In this document: one piece after another, positions 47,990-56,796 of the stretch | Numbering within the stretch: the stretch's first letter is position 1 | Layout of the letters: every line of letters starts with the position of its first letter | DNA from: Amycolatopsis anabasis | GTDB lineage: Bacteria > Actinomycetota > Actinomycetes > Mycobacteriales > Pseudonocardiaceae | NCBI RefSeq assembly: GCF_009765355.1 | Contig: NZ_VTHK01000004.1 | Coordinates: forward strand, 62,001-126,000 | Direction of reading: 5' to 3' | Length of the DNA stretch: 64,000 bases | Program-made: the position numbers and the translations under genes | Notes under the pieces: generated by a model | The model's database searches: none | What the model was told of the DNA's origin: nothing | What the model saw: only the letters and a program-made list of their open reading frames with translations

Positions 47990-48996
47990 GCATCCAGCAT
48001 CTGGCGGCCTCCATGAACGAGGGCGAGCCGATCGGGTGGGGCCCGGTGGTGGTCGGCGGCCTCATCGTGCTGCTTCTTCCGGCGATCTTCGCACTCGGCA
48101 TGCGACGCGGTTCGGCGCCTTGGCTGATGAGCCCGCAGAAGACTCGTGCCATGGTCGAATTGCGCCCCTATTTCAATGGACAAACCTACGTCCATGTTCC
48201 GGAGGCAGGGCGCGGGTATTCCGGTTTCGAGACCCGCCAGGTGGCTGCCGAACACGGCTATTACGAAATCCCACCGCAGGCGCCGGGAATTCTCTCGTTC
48301 CAGAACGGCCGCACCATGGCGGTGCGGCCCGGTTCCTTCACCCCCTTGCCGCCACCATCCCCGCCCATTCCGCCCGAATCGTGGTTCGATCACCCCGCCA
48401 CCGCGGAGGTGCCGAGCCGCGAACGCTGGCTGCGCAACCGGATCAGCGGCGATGACCAGACCTGGATCAGCGTCCGGCAGGCGAAACTGCCGCGCCGGCA
48501 CATCGAGAACTTCGCTGCACAGCACGGAATGCGAGTCGCCTGGTCGTTCAGCGACGAAACGGATCAGATCCTCTGGCTCAGCAGAGAACCGATCCGGCTG
48601 ATCCTTCCGCTGCCCAGCCCGCTGGGGCTGCGCGCCTTCCGGCCGTTCTTCACCGCCTGCCTGTCCGCGGTGATCCTCTTCGTCGCGGGCTTTGTCGCCG
48701 CGTTCTTCTACTTTCGCGCGGGCTACACGCCATGGGCGTTGGCGTGCCTGGCCGCGGGGGTCGTATTCTCCGCCGTGGCCCTGAGCTTTCCCCGCTTGCT
48801 CCCCCGCTCCGCGAGGGCCGCGCTCCTAGCTCGCGAGTTCAACGGTACCCAGGGTGTGGGCATCCTGTTGCCGACATACGGGATTTCCGCGGGGATCACC
48901 GAACAGATGGCCGGAACCTTCGGCTACGTCTACGGGCTCGGCAACGCGGCGCGATCCGGACGCAAATATCTGGGATTCACCAAGAGGCTCGGATGA
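47986..48996 (+). CDS. Membrane protein A of the type VII-like cluster (paralogue of next gene)
   Basis: 336 residues. An N-terminal helix (about 20-39), a cytoplasmic or extracellular domain of 170 residues, two close helices (about 222-265), and a C-terminal domain. It shares with the next gene a WLRNRI-x-DDQTWISVRQAKLPRR segment, a DETDQ motif and the EFNG...TYGIS phrase near the C-terminus. The ATG overlaps the previous stop (ATGA). Unknown function; not an EccB-E component by any motif I can see. Confidence 0.75.
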   Translation: MSIQHLAASMNEGEPIGWGPVVVGGLIVLLLPAIFALGMRRGSAPWLMSPQKTRAMVELRPYFNGQTYVHVPEAGRGYSGFETRQVAAEHGYYEIPPQAPGILSFQNGRTMAVRPGSFTPLPPPSPPIPPESWFDHPATAEVPSRERWLRNRISGDDQTWISVRQAKLPRRHIENFAAQHGMRVAWSFSDETDQILWLSREPIRLILPLPSPLGLRAFRPFFTACLSAVILFVAGFVAAFFYFRAGYTPWALACLAAGVVFSAVALSFPRLLPRSARAALLAREFNGTQGVGILLPTYGISAGITEQMAGTFGYVYGLGNAARSGRKYLGFTKRLG

Positions 48997-49937
48997 TCGC
49001 GGTCCTGGTCATCTTCGGCATCGCCGCCACCTCCGTCTCCCTCGCCGTGGTTCTGGGCCTGCGGAGCGTTCGAGAAAGGCAGGCGGACCAACACAATTCC
49101 GGGGTCGCTATCGGATTGCGCTATGGCAACTTCAACGGGCAGCCCTTCGTTTACGCCAACCCCTTGCTCTGGCCGCTGCCACCGCACGACATCCAGCGCA
49201 TGGCGGTCGAGCAGGGCTATGCCGAAGTTCAGTCGCCGTATCCCGGCCTGCTCCTCTTCCAGTGCGTCCAACCCGCCATCGGGCTGCGGCAACAGCCCCG
49301 AGCGGTCTACTTTCCGCGGCAGCTTTTCGACATCCCGGACAACACGCTCGATGCCAAACGCGAACAATGGCTGCTGAACCGGATAAACAGCGGGGACCAG
49401 ATCTGGGTCAGCCTCCGGGAAGCAAGGCTTTCCCGGCGCACCATCGAAGCGATTGTCACCAGGCATGATCGCCGGATCAGCTGGATGCTGGGCGATGAAA
49501 CCGATCAGATGCTGCTCGTCGGCAAGGGCACCGCACCGAGCCACGGACTGACGACGCCGCGAACCGGGCTTCGACAGATCCGCCCCACAGTCTGGCAATG
49601 GATCGCGATGGGGGTGTTCGGTCTCGCAAGCCTGGGGGCCGCCATCACTTATCAAATTCTGCAACACGGCCTGGAAGCAGCCTTCTGCTACGGGTGCGCC
49701 ACCCTGTTTCCAGTGCTTTTCGCCAGCTCGATCCGCCTGTATCCCAGGTCCCGGCGGTTCGAATTGCTGACCCAGGAATTCAACGGACCACAATTCGTCA
49801 AGGTCAGGTTCTTCACCTATGGGATATCCCGGAGCTTGATGATTCAGGCCGCCGACGCGTACGGCTACGCGACCAGGGACGAACTCGTCGAACAGGGCCA
49901 GACCACTGGCCTCACTTTTGTCAGGAAAGCAAGTTGA
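48993..49937 (+). CDS. Membrane protein B of the type VII-like cluster (paralogue of previous gene)
   Basis: 314 residues. Same layout as its neighbour: N-terminal helix at 3-22, domain with WLLNRINSGDQIWVSLREARLSRR and GDETDQ, two central helices (about 210-250) and a C-terminal domain with EFNG...TYGIS. It is shorter because the proline-rich loop of the first copy is absent. A tandem duplication kept in one operon suggests a heteromeric complex. ATG overlaps the previous stop. Confidence 0.75.
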   Translation: MIAVLVIFGIAATSVSLAVVLGLRSVRERQADQHNSGVAIGLRYGNFNGQPFVYANPLLWPLPPHDIQRMAVEQGYAEVQSPYPGLLLFQCVQPAIGLRQQPRAVYFPRQLFDIPDNTLDAKREQWLLNRINSGDQIWVSLREARLSRRTIEAIVTRHDRRISWMLGDETDQMLLVGKGTAPSHGLTTPRTGLRQIRPTVWQWIAMGVFGLASLGAAITYQILQHGLEAAFCYGCATLFPVLFASSIRLYPRSRRFELLTQEFNGPQFVKVRFFTYGISRSLMIQAADAYGYATRDELVEQGQTTGLTFVRKAS

Positions 49938-49954
49938 GCGCAGAGGAGGCGATC

Positions 49955-50362
49955 GTGCCGGCGCCGAGCAATCCGGAGCTGATCGAGCAGATGCGTGCGC
50001 AGTTGCGGCAGATTCAGGAGCGGCGGGCGCGGAACGAACTGTTGCTGGCCAAGCTCGGGCAGGCCGGGGCGAGCACGATCTCGCCGGACGGGACCGTCAC
50101 CGTGCTCACCGGGCCGGGCGGCGCGGTCACCGAGGTGCGCCTGGCCGACCAGGCCATGCGCCTCGACGCGGCCACCCTCGGCCGGACCATCACCGCGACG
50201 ATCCGCAACGCGGCCGCCGCGGCGGCACCCCAAACCCAGAACCAACCCGTGGCACCTGTCCCGACGGTCCCCACACCGCCACCCGCACCGCGGCCCGTTC
50301 GAACCAAACGCCCCGACGATCCCTACGACGAGGAACCGATCGCCACCGTCTTCGACGCCTGA
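49955..50362 (+). CDS. YbaB/EbfC-family nucleoid-associated-like protein
   Basis: 135 residues from the GTG at 49955, which follows a strong GAGGAGG; a TTG at 49934 overlapping the previous stop is also in frame. Coiled helix LIEQMRAQLRQIQERRARNELLL, then GTVTVLTGPGGAVTEVRLAD, resembling the EbfC beta-strand core, then helix TLGRTITATIRNAAAAA. A Pro-rich tail ends it. EbfC-like proteins are common companions of WXG100 genes in actinomycetes. The 3' end overlaps the opposite PIG-L gene by 40 bp. Confidence 0.8.
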   Translation: MPAPSNPELIEQMRAQLRQIQERRARNELLLAKLGQAGASTISPDGTVTVLTGPGGAVTEVRLADQAMRLDAATLGRTITATIRNAAAAAAPQTQNQPVAPVPTVPTPPPAPRPVRTKRPDDPYDEEPIATVFDA

Positions 50363-51093
50363 CCGGTGAGGTCCCGGCGCAGGAACCATTCGGTGCCCAG
50401 CAGGCGTGTTCGCGTTTCCTCGGGCAGCGCGAGGAAACGGGCGGGGCCGGCGCCGCGTTCGGTTTCGGATTCGTGTTGCCGGAACGCCTCCCACTTGCGG
50501 TCCAGCCACGGCCGCACATCGAGCCGCGCGTCCACCCAGTCGTCGGGGACCCCCGCCACGCCCGGCCCCTCCGGCGGCACCTCGGCGCCGAACAGTTCCC
50601 GCCAGGTCTGCTCGACCGTCGAGCGGGGGAAGGTGACCTGGTACAGCACCTTCGGCCGCCACACCGGTCCCGCTTCCGGGTAGAGCTGCGGATACCCGGC
50701 GGCCTCGACCGCGGCCAGGGTCACCCGGTGCGCGCGGATGTGGTCGATGTGCCCGTAGGTGCCGAACCCGTCGTAGGTGACCACGTTGTCCGGCCGGAAC
50801 TCGCGCAGGTGCCCCACCAGACGGCCGACCGCCTCGTCGAACGGCGCGGTGCAGAAGGCGCCCTCGGCGGCGGGCCGGGAATCCCGGTAACCGAGCAATC
50901 GCGGCGGCCCCGCGCCGAGGATCTCCAGCGAGCGGCGCAGTTCGCCGACCCGCCGGTGCCCCTCCTGGTAGGTGCACGTGACGACACCGGCGCGCACCCC
51001 CTGGTCGTGGCAGCGGGCCAGCAGCCCGCCGGTGAACAGCGCCTCGTCATCCGGATGCGCGTGCACGCACAGCACACTCGATTCGATCACCAT
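50323..51093 (-). CDS. PIG-L-family N-acetylglucosaminyl deacetylase-like hydrolase
   Basis: 256 residues. The zinc motif HAHPDDEALFTGG is at 11-23 and DHIRAHRVTLAAV supplies the further His. It is related to MshB and Mca of mycothiol metabolism (VTYDGFGTYGHIDHIRAH is a shared phrase). The N-acetylated sugar substrate is not determined, and no other mycothiol gene is nearby. Confidence 0.88.
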   Translation of the reverse strand: MVIESSVLCVHAHPDDEALFTGGLLARCHDQGVRAGVVTCTYQEGHRRVGELRRSLEILGAGPPRLLGYRDSRPAAEGAFCTAPFDEAVGRLVGHLREFRPDNVVTYDGFGTYGHIDHIRAHRVTLAAVEAAGYPQLYPEAGPVWRPKVLYQVTFPRSTVEQTWRELFGAEVPPEGPGVAGVPDDWVDARLDVRPWLDRKWEAFRQHESETERGAGPARFLALPEETRTRLLGTEWFLRRDLTGQASKTVAIGSSS

Positions 51094-51138
51094 GATCGGC
51101 AGACGCGGGACCGCCCGATCCGGTTGTGCGGCAACGGC

Positions 51139-51759
51139 CTACAGCGCGACCAGGAGGACGCCGATCCAGGACAGCGCCATCCCGGCGGCGGCGCCGAGGG
51201 CGAGCCAGCGGACGATCGGCAACCGCCGCGCCAGCCACAGGGACGGCGTCAGGCCCGCGGTCACCACGACCGCCGCCACGATCGCGAGCAGGCCGCTCGT
51301 CTCCGCGGCCAGCGTGTTCGCCAGCGCGAGCATCGCGATGACCACGACCACCGCGACGAACCCGGCGACGACCAGCCCGGTGGCCCACGGCGTCGGCTCG
51401 TCCTGGTCCGCCGCGCCGAACAGCCGCCGGACCGCGGACCGGGTGGTCCGCGGCGGCGGGGGCACGACCACCGCGGTGTCGGTGACCGGGTCCCGGTACT
51501 GCACCGGCACCCCCATCACCGCGGCGACCCGGCCGGCCAGCTGGCGCCCGCGCTGCGACACCACCAATGCCGCCTCGCTCGGCGGTCCGTCGTCCTCTTC
51601 CTCGGGCGAGCGCCGCACCGCCGCGGCCACCCGTGCCCATTCGTGCAGCGCGTCGGCCAGGTCCGTGCCGAGGGCGATGTTGTGCGGATCGATCTCGCGC
51701 GCTCGTTCCCCGTCGTCGCCCGCGAGCACGGCGCGCTCACCACGGACCCGCAATTCCAC
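51139..51759 (-). CDS. DUF2537-family membrane protein
   Basis: 206 residues. An N-terminal soluble region (DPHNIALGTDLADALHEWARVAAAV) and three C-terminal helices (about 130-150, 155-175, 185-205). The GTG start is preceded by a moderate site. In M. tuberculosis a homologous gene (Rv0882, from memory) sits between the SpoU methylase and sepH, the same neighbours as here. Function unknown. Confidence 0.83.
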   Translation of the reverse strand: MELRVRGERAVLAGDDGERAREIDPHNIALGTDLADALHEWARVAAAVRRSPEEEDDGPPSEAALVVSQRGRQLAGRVAAVMGVPVQYRDPVTDTAVVVPPPPRTTRSAVRRLFGAADQDEPTPWATGLVVAGFVAVVVVIAMLALANTLAAETSGLLAIVAAVVVTAGLTPSLWLARRLPIVRWLALGAAAGMALSWIGVLLVAL

Positions 51760-51804
51760 CCGTGCACCTTCCCGTCCGGCCGTCGGAAGCCCCGGCCAAT
51801 TTAC

Positions 51805-52611
51805 TCACGACCGGCGCAGTTCGTAGAACGCCACGGCGGCGGCGGTCGCCACGTTGAGTGAGTCCACTCCGTCGGCCATCGGGATCCGGACGGTCAGGTC
51901 GGCCGCGGCCAGGGCCTCCTCGCTCAGGCCCGGCCCCTCCGACCCCAGCAGCAGGGCGAACCGCTCGTCGCCCGCCCGGCGCAGCGCCCACAGCTCGGCC
52001 GAGCCCGGCCGCGGGGTGAGCGCGGCGATCCGGAAGCCCCGCGCGCGCAGCAGGTCCAATCCGGACGGCCACGGCTCGAGCGGGGCGAACGGCACCCGCA
52101 GCACGTGCCCCATCGACACCCGCACGCTCCGCCGGTACAGCGGATCCGAGCAGCCCGCGCCGAGCAGCACCCCGTCGACCCCGAGCGCGGCCGCGTTGCG
52201 GAACAGCGCCCCGAGGTTCTCGTGATCCCCGACGCCCTCCAGCACCGCCAGCGCCCGCGCGCCCGCCGCGAGTTCGGCCGCGGACCGCGCCGGCGCCCGG
52301 TCCGCCACCGCGAGCACGCCCCGGTTGAGGTGGAACCCGACGACCTCGGCCATCGTCTCGGCCGAAGTCACGTAGGCGGGCACGTCCAGCCCGGCGAGAT
52401 CCTGCTCCAAATCGCGGACCCGTCGTTCTACCCCCAGTAGAGCGCGCACCGGGTACGGCGAGTCGAGCAACCGGCGGACGACCACGGTTCCCTCGGCGAT
52501 GACCAGACCGCGCCCGCCCGGCCGATCGGGTCGCCGATCGGCCGCGGACAGGTCCCGGAAATCGTCCAGCCGGTGATCGGCCGGGTCGTCGGTGAAGATC
52601 AGCTGTGCCAC
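51805..52611 (-). CDS. TrmH/SpoU-family RNA 2'-O-methyltransferase
   Basis: 268 residues. N-terminal SpoU-sub-bind domain followed by the SPOUT fold. Motif 1 is LEGVGDHENLGALFRNAAALG, motif 2 LLLGSEGPGLSEEAL, and motif 3 VRIPMADGVDSLNVATAAAVAFYE. The trefoil knot residues are present, so it should methylate rRNA or tRNA with S-adenosylmethionine; the target is unknown. Start is GTG. Confidence 0.92.
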   Translation of the reverse strand: MAQLIFTDDPADHRLDDFRDLSAADRRPDRPGGRGLVIAEGTVVVRRLLDSPYPVRALLGVERRVRDLEQDLAGLDVPAYVTSAETMAEVVGFHLNRGVLAVADRAPARSAAELAAGARALAVLEGVGDHENLGALFRNAAALGVDGVLLGAGCSDPLYRRSVRVSMGHVLRVPFAPLEPWPSGLDLLRARGFRIAALTPRPGSAELWALRRAGDERFALLLGSEGPGLSEEALAAADLTVRIPMADGVDSLNVATAAAVAFYELRRS

Positions 52612-52824
52612 CCGGGAAGTCTTTCATCCGCCGCTTCGCGCGCCGCGCTGCTCCGGGCGTGCTCGAACCCTTGGTACGAACGGGGTATGCTCGCTTACAG
52701 TTAACCTCACGTAACGCACAGCACCAGTTTGGCCGCTAGCCGACGGCTCTGCGCTGTGTAACGGTTGTCCGCCGGGCAATACGCCGCCGAGCCCCCGCGG
52801 ACGCCGACGAGGAGCAGGATCGTC
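52612..52824. other. Divergent promoter region before the glutamate-cysteine ligase-like gene
   Basis: 213 bp. TATGCT at 52687-52692 could be a -10. AGTTAACCTCACGTAA at about 52700 has a TTAACCT reminiscent of part of an iron box but lacks the symmetry. No hairpin or small gene is seen. Confidence 0.3.
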
Positions 52825-54324
52825 ATGGGCAAGGACCATTCGTCGGATCCCTTCAATCCACGGGACAGGGGGCGGTACAGACGGAAGGTCCAGCGGTGTC
52901 TCGACACGCTCGCGCGGATGCTGTCCGACGGCAGCTTTTCCTTCCCCCGCAAGCACATCGGGCTTGAGGTCGAGGTGAACCTGGTGGACGAGGCGATGCG
53001 CCCGTCGATGACCAACACCATGGTCCTCGAGGCGCTCGACGATCCCTCTTGGACCACCGAACTCGGCCAGCAGAACATCGAACTCAACGTTCCCCCGCGG
53101 CCGCTCGCCGGACGCTCGGTGCTCGAGCTCGAGGACGATCTGCGGTCCTTCCTCACCGGAGCGGGCACCGCGGCCGGCGAGGCCGACGCGAACCTGGCGA
53201 TGATCGGCATCCTGCCGACCCTGACGCACGACCACTTCGACCAGAAGTGGCTGACCAACAACGCGCGGTATTCGGTGCTCAACGACCAGATCTTCGCCGC
53301 CCGCGGCGAAAACACCGTGCTGTCCATGGAAGGCGCCTCGCTGCAGGGCCAGAAACCCGAGCGGCTGCGCAGTTACGCCGAGTCGATACTGCCCGAGGCC
53401 GCCTGCACGTCCATGCAGCTGCACCTGCAGGTGGCGCCCGAGGAGTTCGCGTCGTTCTGGAACGCGGCGCAGTGCCTGGCCGGGGTGCAGGTCGCGATCG
53501 GCGCCAATTCCCCGTTCCTGCTCGGCAAGGCGTTGTGGCACGAGACGCGGATCCCGTTGTTCCTCCAGTCCACCGACACCCGGCCGGAGGAGCTGAAGAA
53601 CCAGGGCGTCCGGCCGCGCGTGTGGTTCGGCGAGCGGTGGATCACCTCGATCTTCGACCTGTTCGAGGAGAACGTCCGGTACTTCCCCGGTCTGCTCACC
53701 GAAACCGACGACGAGGATCCGGTCGAAGCGCTGGAATCCGGTCAGGCCCCGAAGCTGACCGAACTGCGCCTGCACAACGGCACGGTCTGGCGCTGGAACC
53801 GCCCGGTGTACGACGTGGTCGACGGGAAACCGCACATCCGGGTGGAGAACCGCGTGCTGCCCGCCGGGCCGACCGTGCTCGACATGGTGGCCAACGCCGC
53901 GTTCTTCTACGGCGCGCAGCGGGCGCTGGCCGAGGCGGATCGTCCACTCTGGACCCAGATGTCGTTCCAGGCCGCCGAGGACAACCTCTACGCCGGCGCC
54001 CGCAACGGGTTCGACGCGCAGCTCTACTGGCCGGGCGTCGGCTGGATCCCGCCGGACGAACTGGTCCTGCGGATCCTGCTCCCGCTCGCGCACGAGGGGC
54101 TGCGGATGTCCGAGGTCACCGACGAGGCCCGCGAGCGCTACCTCGGGGTGATCGAGCAGCGCTGCCTGACCCGCCGCACCGGTTCCTGGTGGCAGCGCGA
54201 AACCGTGGCCTGGGCGCAGAAACGCGGCGCCGACCGGGAGACCGCGCTGGCCGGAATGCTGGCCCGCTACCTGGAACTCGCGCAGTCGGAGGAACCGGTG
54301 CACAGCTGGCCGGTGGACGCGTAA
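52825..54324 (+). CDS. Glutamate-cysteine ligase-like protein (GCS2/COG2170 type)
   Basis: 499 residues, with the carboxylate-amine ligase fold. HIGLEVEVNLVDEAMRPS is the glutamate/Mg-binding strand-loop, NIELNVPPRPLAG the second, SMQLHLQVAPEEF and IGANSPFLLGKALWHETR the nucleotide and substrate regions, and LRLHNGTVWRWNRP a further conserved block. Actinomycetes make mycothiol rather than glutathione, so the enzyme may form another gamma-glutamyl compound; no ergothioneine gene is adjacent. ATG at 52825 follows GAGGAG. Confidence 0.82.
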   Translation: MGKDHSSDPFNPRDRGRYRRKVQRCLDTLARMLSDGSFSFPRKHIGLEVEVNLVDEAMRPSMTNTMVLEALDDPSWTTELGQQNIELNVPPRPLAGRSVLELEDDLRSFLTGAGTAAGEADANLAMIGILPTLTHDHFDQKWLTNNARYSVLNDQIFAARGENTVLSMEGASLQGQKPERLRSYAESILPEAACTSMQLHLQVAPEEFASFWNAAQCLAGVQVAIGANSPFLLGKALWHETRIPLFLQSTDTRPEELKNQGVRPRVWFGERWITSIFDLFEENVRYFPGLLTETDDEDPVEALESGQAPKLTELRLHNGTVWRWNRPVYDVVDGKPHIRVENRVLPAGPTVLDMVANAAFFYGAQRALAEADRPLWTQMSFQAAEDNLYAGARNGFDAQLYWPGVGWIPPDELVLRILLPLAHEGLRMSEVTDEARERYLGVIEQRCLTRRTGSWWQRETVAWAQKRGADRETALAGMLARYLELAQSEEPVHSWPVDA

Positions 54325-54444
54325 GCAGGCGCCGAGAGAACGCTTTCTGGACAATTCCTTCGTCCTGCCCGCCGGATCCGCGCACCCCGCTGGTCTGCCG
54401 ACCGCGGCGCTGGCACCATCAGGATGCGCACAGGAGGTGCTCGC

Positions 54445-55062
54445 ATGCCCAAGATCATCGGCAGGTCGCTCACCGAGCACCGGGAACAGGTCCGCAACCG
54501 GGTCTTCCAGGCACTGCGCAACCAGCTGTACGAGCGCGGCTTCGACGCGATCACCCTCGCCGGGGTCGCGGCGGAGGCCGAACTCGGCCGCACCGCGATG
54601 TACAACCACTTCCCGGACAAGGAGAGCCTGCTGGTCGCCTTCGTCGAGGAGGAGGCGAACCGGTACGTGCGCCGCCTGGACGAGGCGGTGGCCGCGGTCG
54701 ACGATCCGGTCGACAAGCTCGCCACCTTCGTCCGGCTCCAGCTGACCGTGGTCGCCGAGTACCACCTGCCGCCGGGCAGCACGCTCGCCTCGGCGCTGGC
54801 CCCGGACACGTACCGGCGGGTCGCCGCGCACGCCGATCCGATCACGAACCAGCTCCGCGAGATCCTGCTCGACGGGATGCGCGCCGGGCGGCTGCCACCG
54901 GAGGACCCGGACGTGCTGATCCCGATGATCACCTCCGCGCTCGCCAGCCGGCACATCGTGGAAGTACCCCCGGACCAGCTGGAACACGCGATCGCCACGG
55001 CGGTCCGGTTCGTGCTGCGCGCGGTCGGCGCGAAGGAAAAACCAGGGAAAACCGGAATTTAG
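54445..55062 (+). CDS. TetR-family regulator
   Basis: 205 residues from the ATG at 54445 (MPKIIGRSLTEHR), preceded by AGGAGG. The HTH is ITLAGVAAEAELGRTAMYNH followed by FPDKESLLVAFVEEEA. The C-terminal domain (RLQLTVVAEYHLPPGSTLASAL) is a common TetR_C. Its stop lies inside the iron box that precedes the heme oxygenase gene; the two genes might be linked but no direct evidence shows it. Confidence 0.87.
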   Translation: MPKIIGRSLTEHREQVRNRVFQALRNQLYERGFDAITLAGVAAEAELGRTAMYNHFPDKESLLVAFVEEEANRYVRRLDEAVAAVDDPVDKLATFVRLQLTVVAEYHLPPGSTLASALAPDTYRRVAAHADPITNQLREILLDGMRAGRLPPEDPDVLIPMITSALASRHIVEVPPDQLEHAIATAVRFVLRAVGAKEKPGKTGI

Positions 55063-55077
55063 GGTAGCCTAAGTACC
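55059..55077. promoter_or_regulatory. IdeR/DtxR-type iron box upstream of heme oxygenase
   Basis: TTAGGGTAGCCTAAGTACC matches the TTAGGTTAGCCTAACCTAA consensus well on its left two-thirds. It lies 54 bp before the heme oxygenase start, in a good place for Fe2+-dependent repression. It overlaps the TetR stop codon. Confidence 0.7.
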
Positions 55078-55130
55078 GGATTTCGCCTACGCTCTTTATG
55101 ACAGCTTGTCAGCTCGATGGAGGGCGCCCG

Positions 55131-55799
55131 ATGACTGAGCTCGTGCTCGACCAGACCCCGTTCTCCAAGTCCTTGCGTGGCTCCACCCGGGACGCGCACG
55201 AAAGGGCCGAGCAATCGCGCTACATGAAAGCGCTGCTCGGCGGCGAGCTCACTCTTGCCGGATACACCCAGCTCGCGATCCAGTACTACTTCATCTACGG
55301 GGCGATCGAGCAGGTCAGCGACGCCATGGCAAGCGACCCGGTCGGCCGCGACTTCGTCTTCGACGAGTTGCGCAGGCTACCCAAGCTCGCCGAGGATCTG
55401 GCGTTCCTCGTCGGCCCCGGCTGGCGGAGCGAGATCCGCCCGCTGCCCGCCACCGAGGACTACGCGCGCCGAATCGTCCAGACCTCCCAGGAGTGGGCGG
55501 GCGGGTACGTGGCACACCACTACACCCGCTACCTCGGCGACATCGCGGGCGGCCAGGTCATCCGCAGGCTGCTCACCAGGCAATACCGGCTCGACGGCCC
55601 CGGCGTGTTCTTCTATCAGTTCGACGGAATCGGTAGCGCGCCCGCGTTCCGGGCCCGCTACCGGGACCTGCTGGACGCCGCCCCCTGGGACGAAGCCGAG
55701 CGCGGCCGCGTCGCCGACGAGGCGGTGGCCGCCTTCGAGTGCAATATCGCCGTGTTCGACGAACTCGCCGAGACCATGGGCCGGTACCGCGCCGCCTGA
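55131..55799 (+). CDS. Heme oxygenase (biliverdin-producing)
   Basis: 222 residues. The proximal heme His is His23 in RGSTRDAHERAEQS. Distal-helix phrases YLGDIAGGQVIRRLL and GYVAHHYTRYLGD are typical, and the C-terminus FECNIAVFDELAETM closes the fold. It degrades heme to release iron, CO and biliverdin. ATG at 55131 follows GGAGG. The iron box at 55059 predicts induction on iron starvation. No heme uptake transporter is seen in the window. Confidence 0.93.
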   Translation: MTELVLDQTPFSKSLRGSTRDAHERAEQSRYMKALLGGELTLAGYTQLAIQYYFIYGAIEQVSDAMASDPVGRDFVFDELRRLPKLAEDLAFLVGPGWRSEIRPLPATEDYARRIVQTSQEWAGGYVAHHYTRYLGDIAGGQVIRRLLTRQYRLDGPGVFFYQFDGIGSAPAFRARYRDLLDAAPWDEAERGRVADEAVAAFECNIAVFDELAETMGRYRAA

Positions 55800-55927
55800 A
55801 CGTCCACAGTAGACACAAAAGGCCCCGATCGCCAGCACGGCGAAACAAATTCGGTGTGCCGAAAACGCATTTCTGCTACGGCGAAATCCGGACCGGAACA
55901 AACCCGTTGTGGGCGCGCTTACATCAC

Positions 55928-55941
55928 CTTGACCTCCACCT
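55928..55941 (+). promoter_or_regulatory. Shared 14-mer CTTGACCTCCACCT, copy 1 (before sodA)
   Basis: Identical to 56797-56810. TTGACC is a good -35; MerR-family promoters often begin CTTGACCTC with a TTGAG half-site after it, and TTGAG follows here. Regulation of sodA by such a factor is an inference. Confidence 0.4.
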
Positions 55942-55986
55942 ATCTTGAGCTTGCAAGCTCGTGACATGCCAGTTCGACGGGATCCG

Positions 55987-56033
55987 GGGTAGCCGTTCCA
56001 CCGTCCGGACGTCCGGTGTGGACACCGCTACCC
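55987..56033. terminator. Long hairpin upstream of sodA
   Basis: Outer arms GGGTAGC (55987-55993) and GCTACCC (56027-56033); inner arms TCCACCG (55997-56003) and CGGTG-TGGA (56014-56022) with a bulge. It could end the heme oxygenase transcript or be a leader structure for sodA. Confidence 0.55.
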
Positions 56034-56106
56034 GGTTCGCCAGCCGACTCGGCAGCTACTAGGTTTGACATCGCAAGAGACTTGCGTCGAAAAAGAAGGA
56101 GGGCTA

Positions 56107-56730
56107 ATGGCCCGGTACGAGCTTCCCGATCTCGACTACGACTACGGCGCACTCGCTCCGCATATCTCCGGCGAGATCAACGAGCTCCACCACAGCAAGC
56201 ACCACGCGACCTACGTCAAGGGCGCGAACGACACGCTCGACAAGCTCGAGGCGGCGCGCGAAGCGAACGACTTCGGCTCCATCGTCGGCCTGGAGACCAC
56301 GCTGGCCTTCAACCTGGCCGGGCACGCGAACCACGTCGTCTGGTGGAAGATCCTGTCCCCCAACGGGGGCGACAAGCCGACCGGCGAGCTGGCCGCGGCG
56401 ATCGACGAGGCGTTCGGCTCGTTCGACAAGTTCAAGGCCCAGTTCACCGCGGTGTCCACCACGATCCAGGGCAACGGCTGGGGCGCGCTCTCCTGGGACC
56501 CGATCGGCAAGACGCTGATCACCCAGCAGCTGCGCGACCACCACAACAACCTGATCCTGCCGACCGTGCCGATTCTGCTGGTCGACGTGTGGGAGCACGC
56601 GTTCTACCTGGACTACAAGAACGTGAAGCCGGACTACGTCAAGGCGCTCTGGAACATCTTCAACTGGGAAGAGATCTCCCGGCGCTTCGACAACGCCGTC
56701 AAGGGCGGCAACGGCCTGCTGCTCGACTGA
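56107..56730 (+). CDS. sodA: Fe/Mn superoxide dismutase
   Basis: 207 residues. Metal ligands are His28 (NELHHSKHH), the His in GHANHVVWW, and the Asp and His in [23 protein letters not shown] and NGWGALSWD are characteristic of actinobacterial enzymes. It dismutates superoxide; no signal peptide is present, as in mycobacterial SodA. ATG at 56107 follows AAGGAGGG. It is followed by a classic terminator at 56753. Confidence 0.95.
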   Translation: MARYELPDLDYDYGALAPHISGEINELHHSKHHATYVKGANDTLDKLEAAREANDFGSIVGLETTLAFNLAGHANHVVWWKILSPNGGDKPTGELAAAIDEAFGSFDKFKAQFTAVSTTIQGNGWGALSWDPIGKTLITQQLRDHHNNLILPTVPILLVDVWEHAFYLDYKNVKPDYVKALWNIFNWEEISRRFDNAVKGGNGLLLD

Positions 56731-56752
56731 AACAGCGGACCGTCGAAACCTA

Positions 56753-56780
56753 TCGGGGCTCTCCCAAGGGAGGGCCCCGA
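56753..56780 (+). terminator. Rho-independent terminator of sodA
   Basis: TCGGGGCTCTCCC (56753-56765), AA, GGGAGGGCCCCGA (56768-56780), 12 of 13 complementary with one G-U, followed by TTCGTTTT. One of the few in the window with a U-tract. Confidence 0.85.
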
Positions 56781-56796
56781 TTCGTTTTCCGGTGCG

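Larger units (their letters stand above)
55800..56106. other. Region between heme oxygenase and sodA
   Basis: 307 bp. It contains the 14-mer CTTGACCTCCACCT (55928-55941), which recurs before the arylamine acetyltransferase gene, the palindromic GAGCTTGCAAGCTC right after it, and a strong hairpin at 55987-56033. The rest shows no frame worth calling. Confidence 0.5.

Noticed and set aside
52699-52717. Iron box before the glutamate-cysteine ligase-like gene
   Set aside because: It has TTAACCT but no symmetric partner half-site, so the match is too weak.
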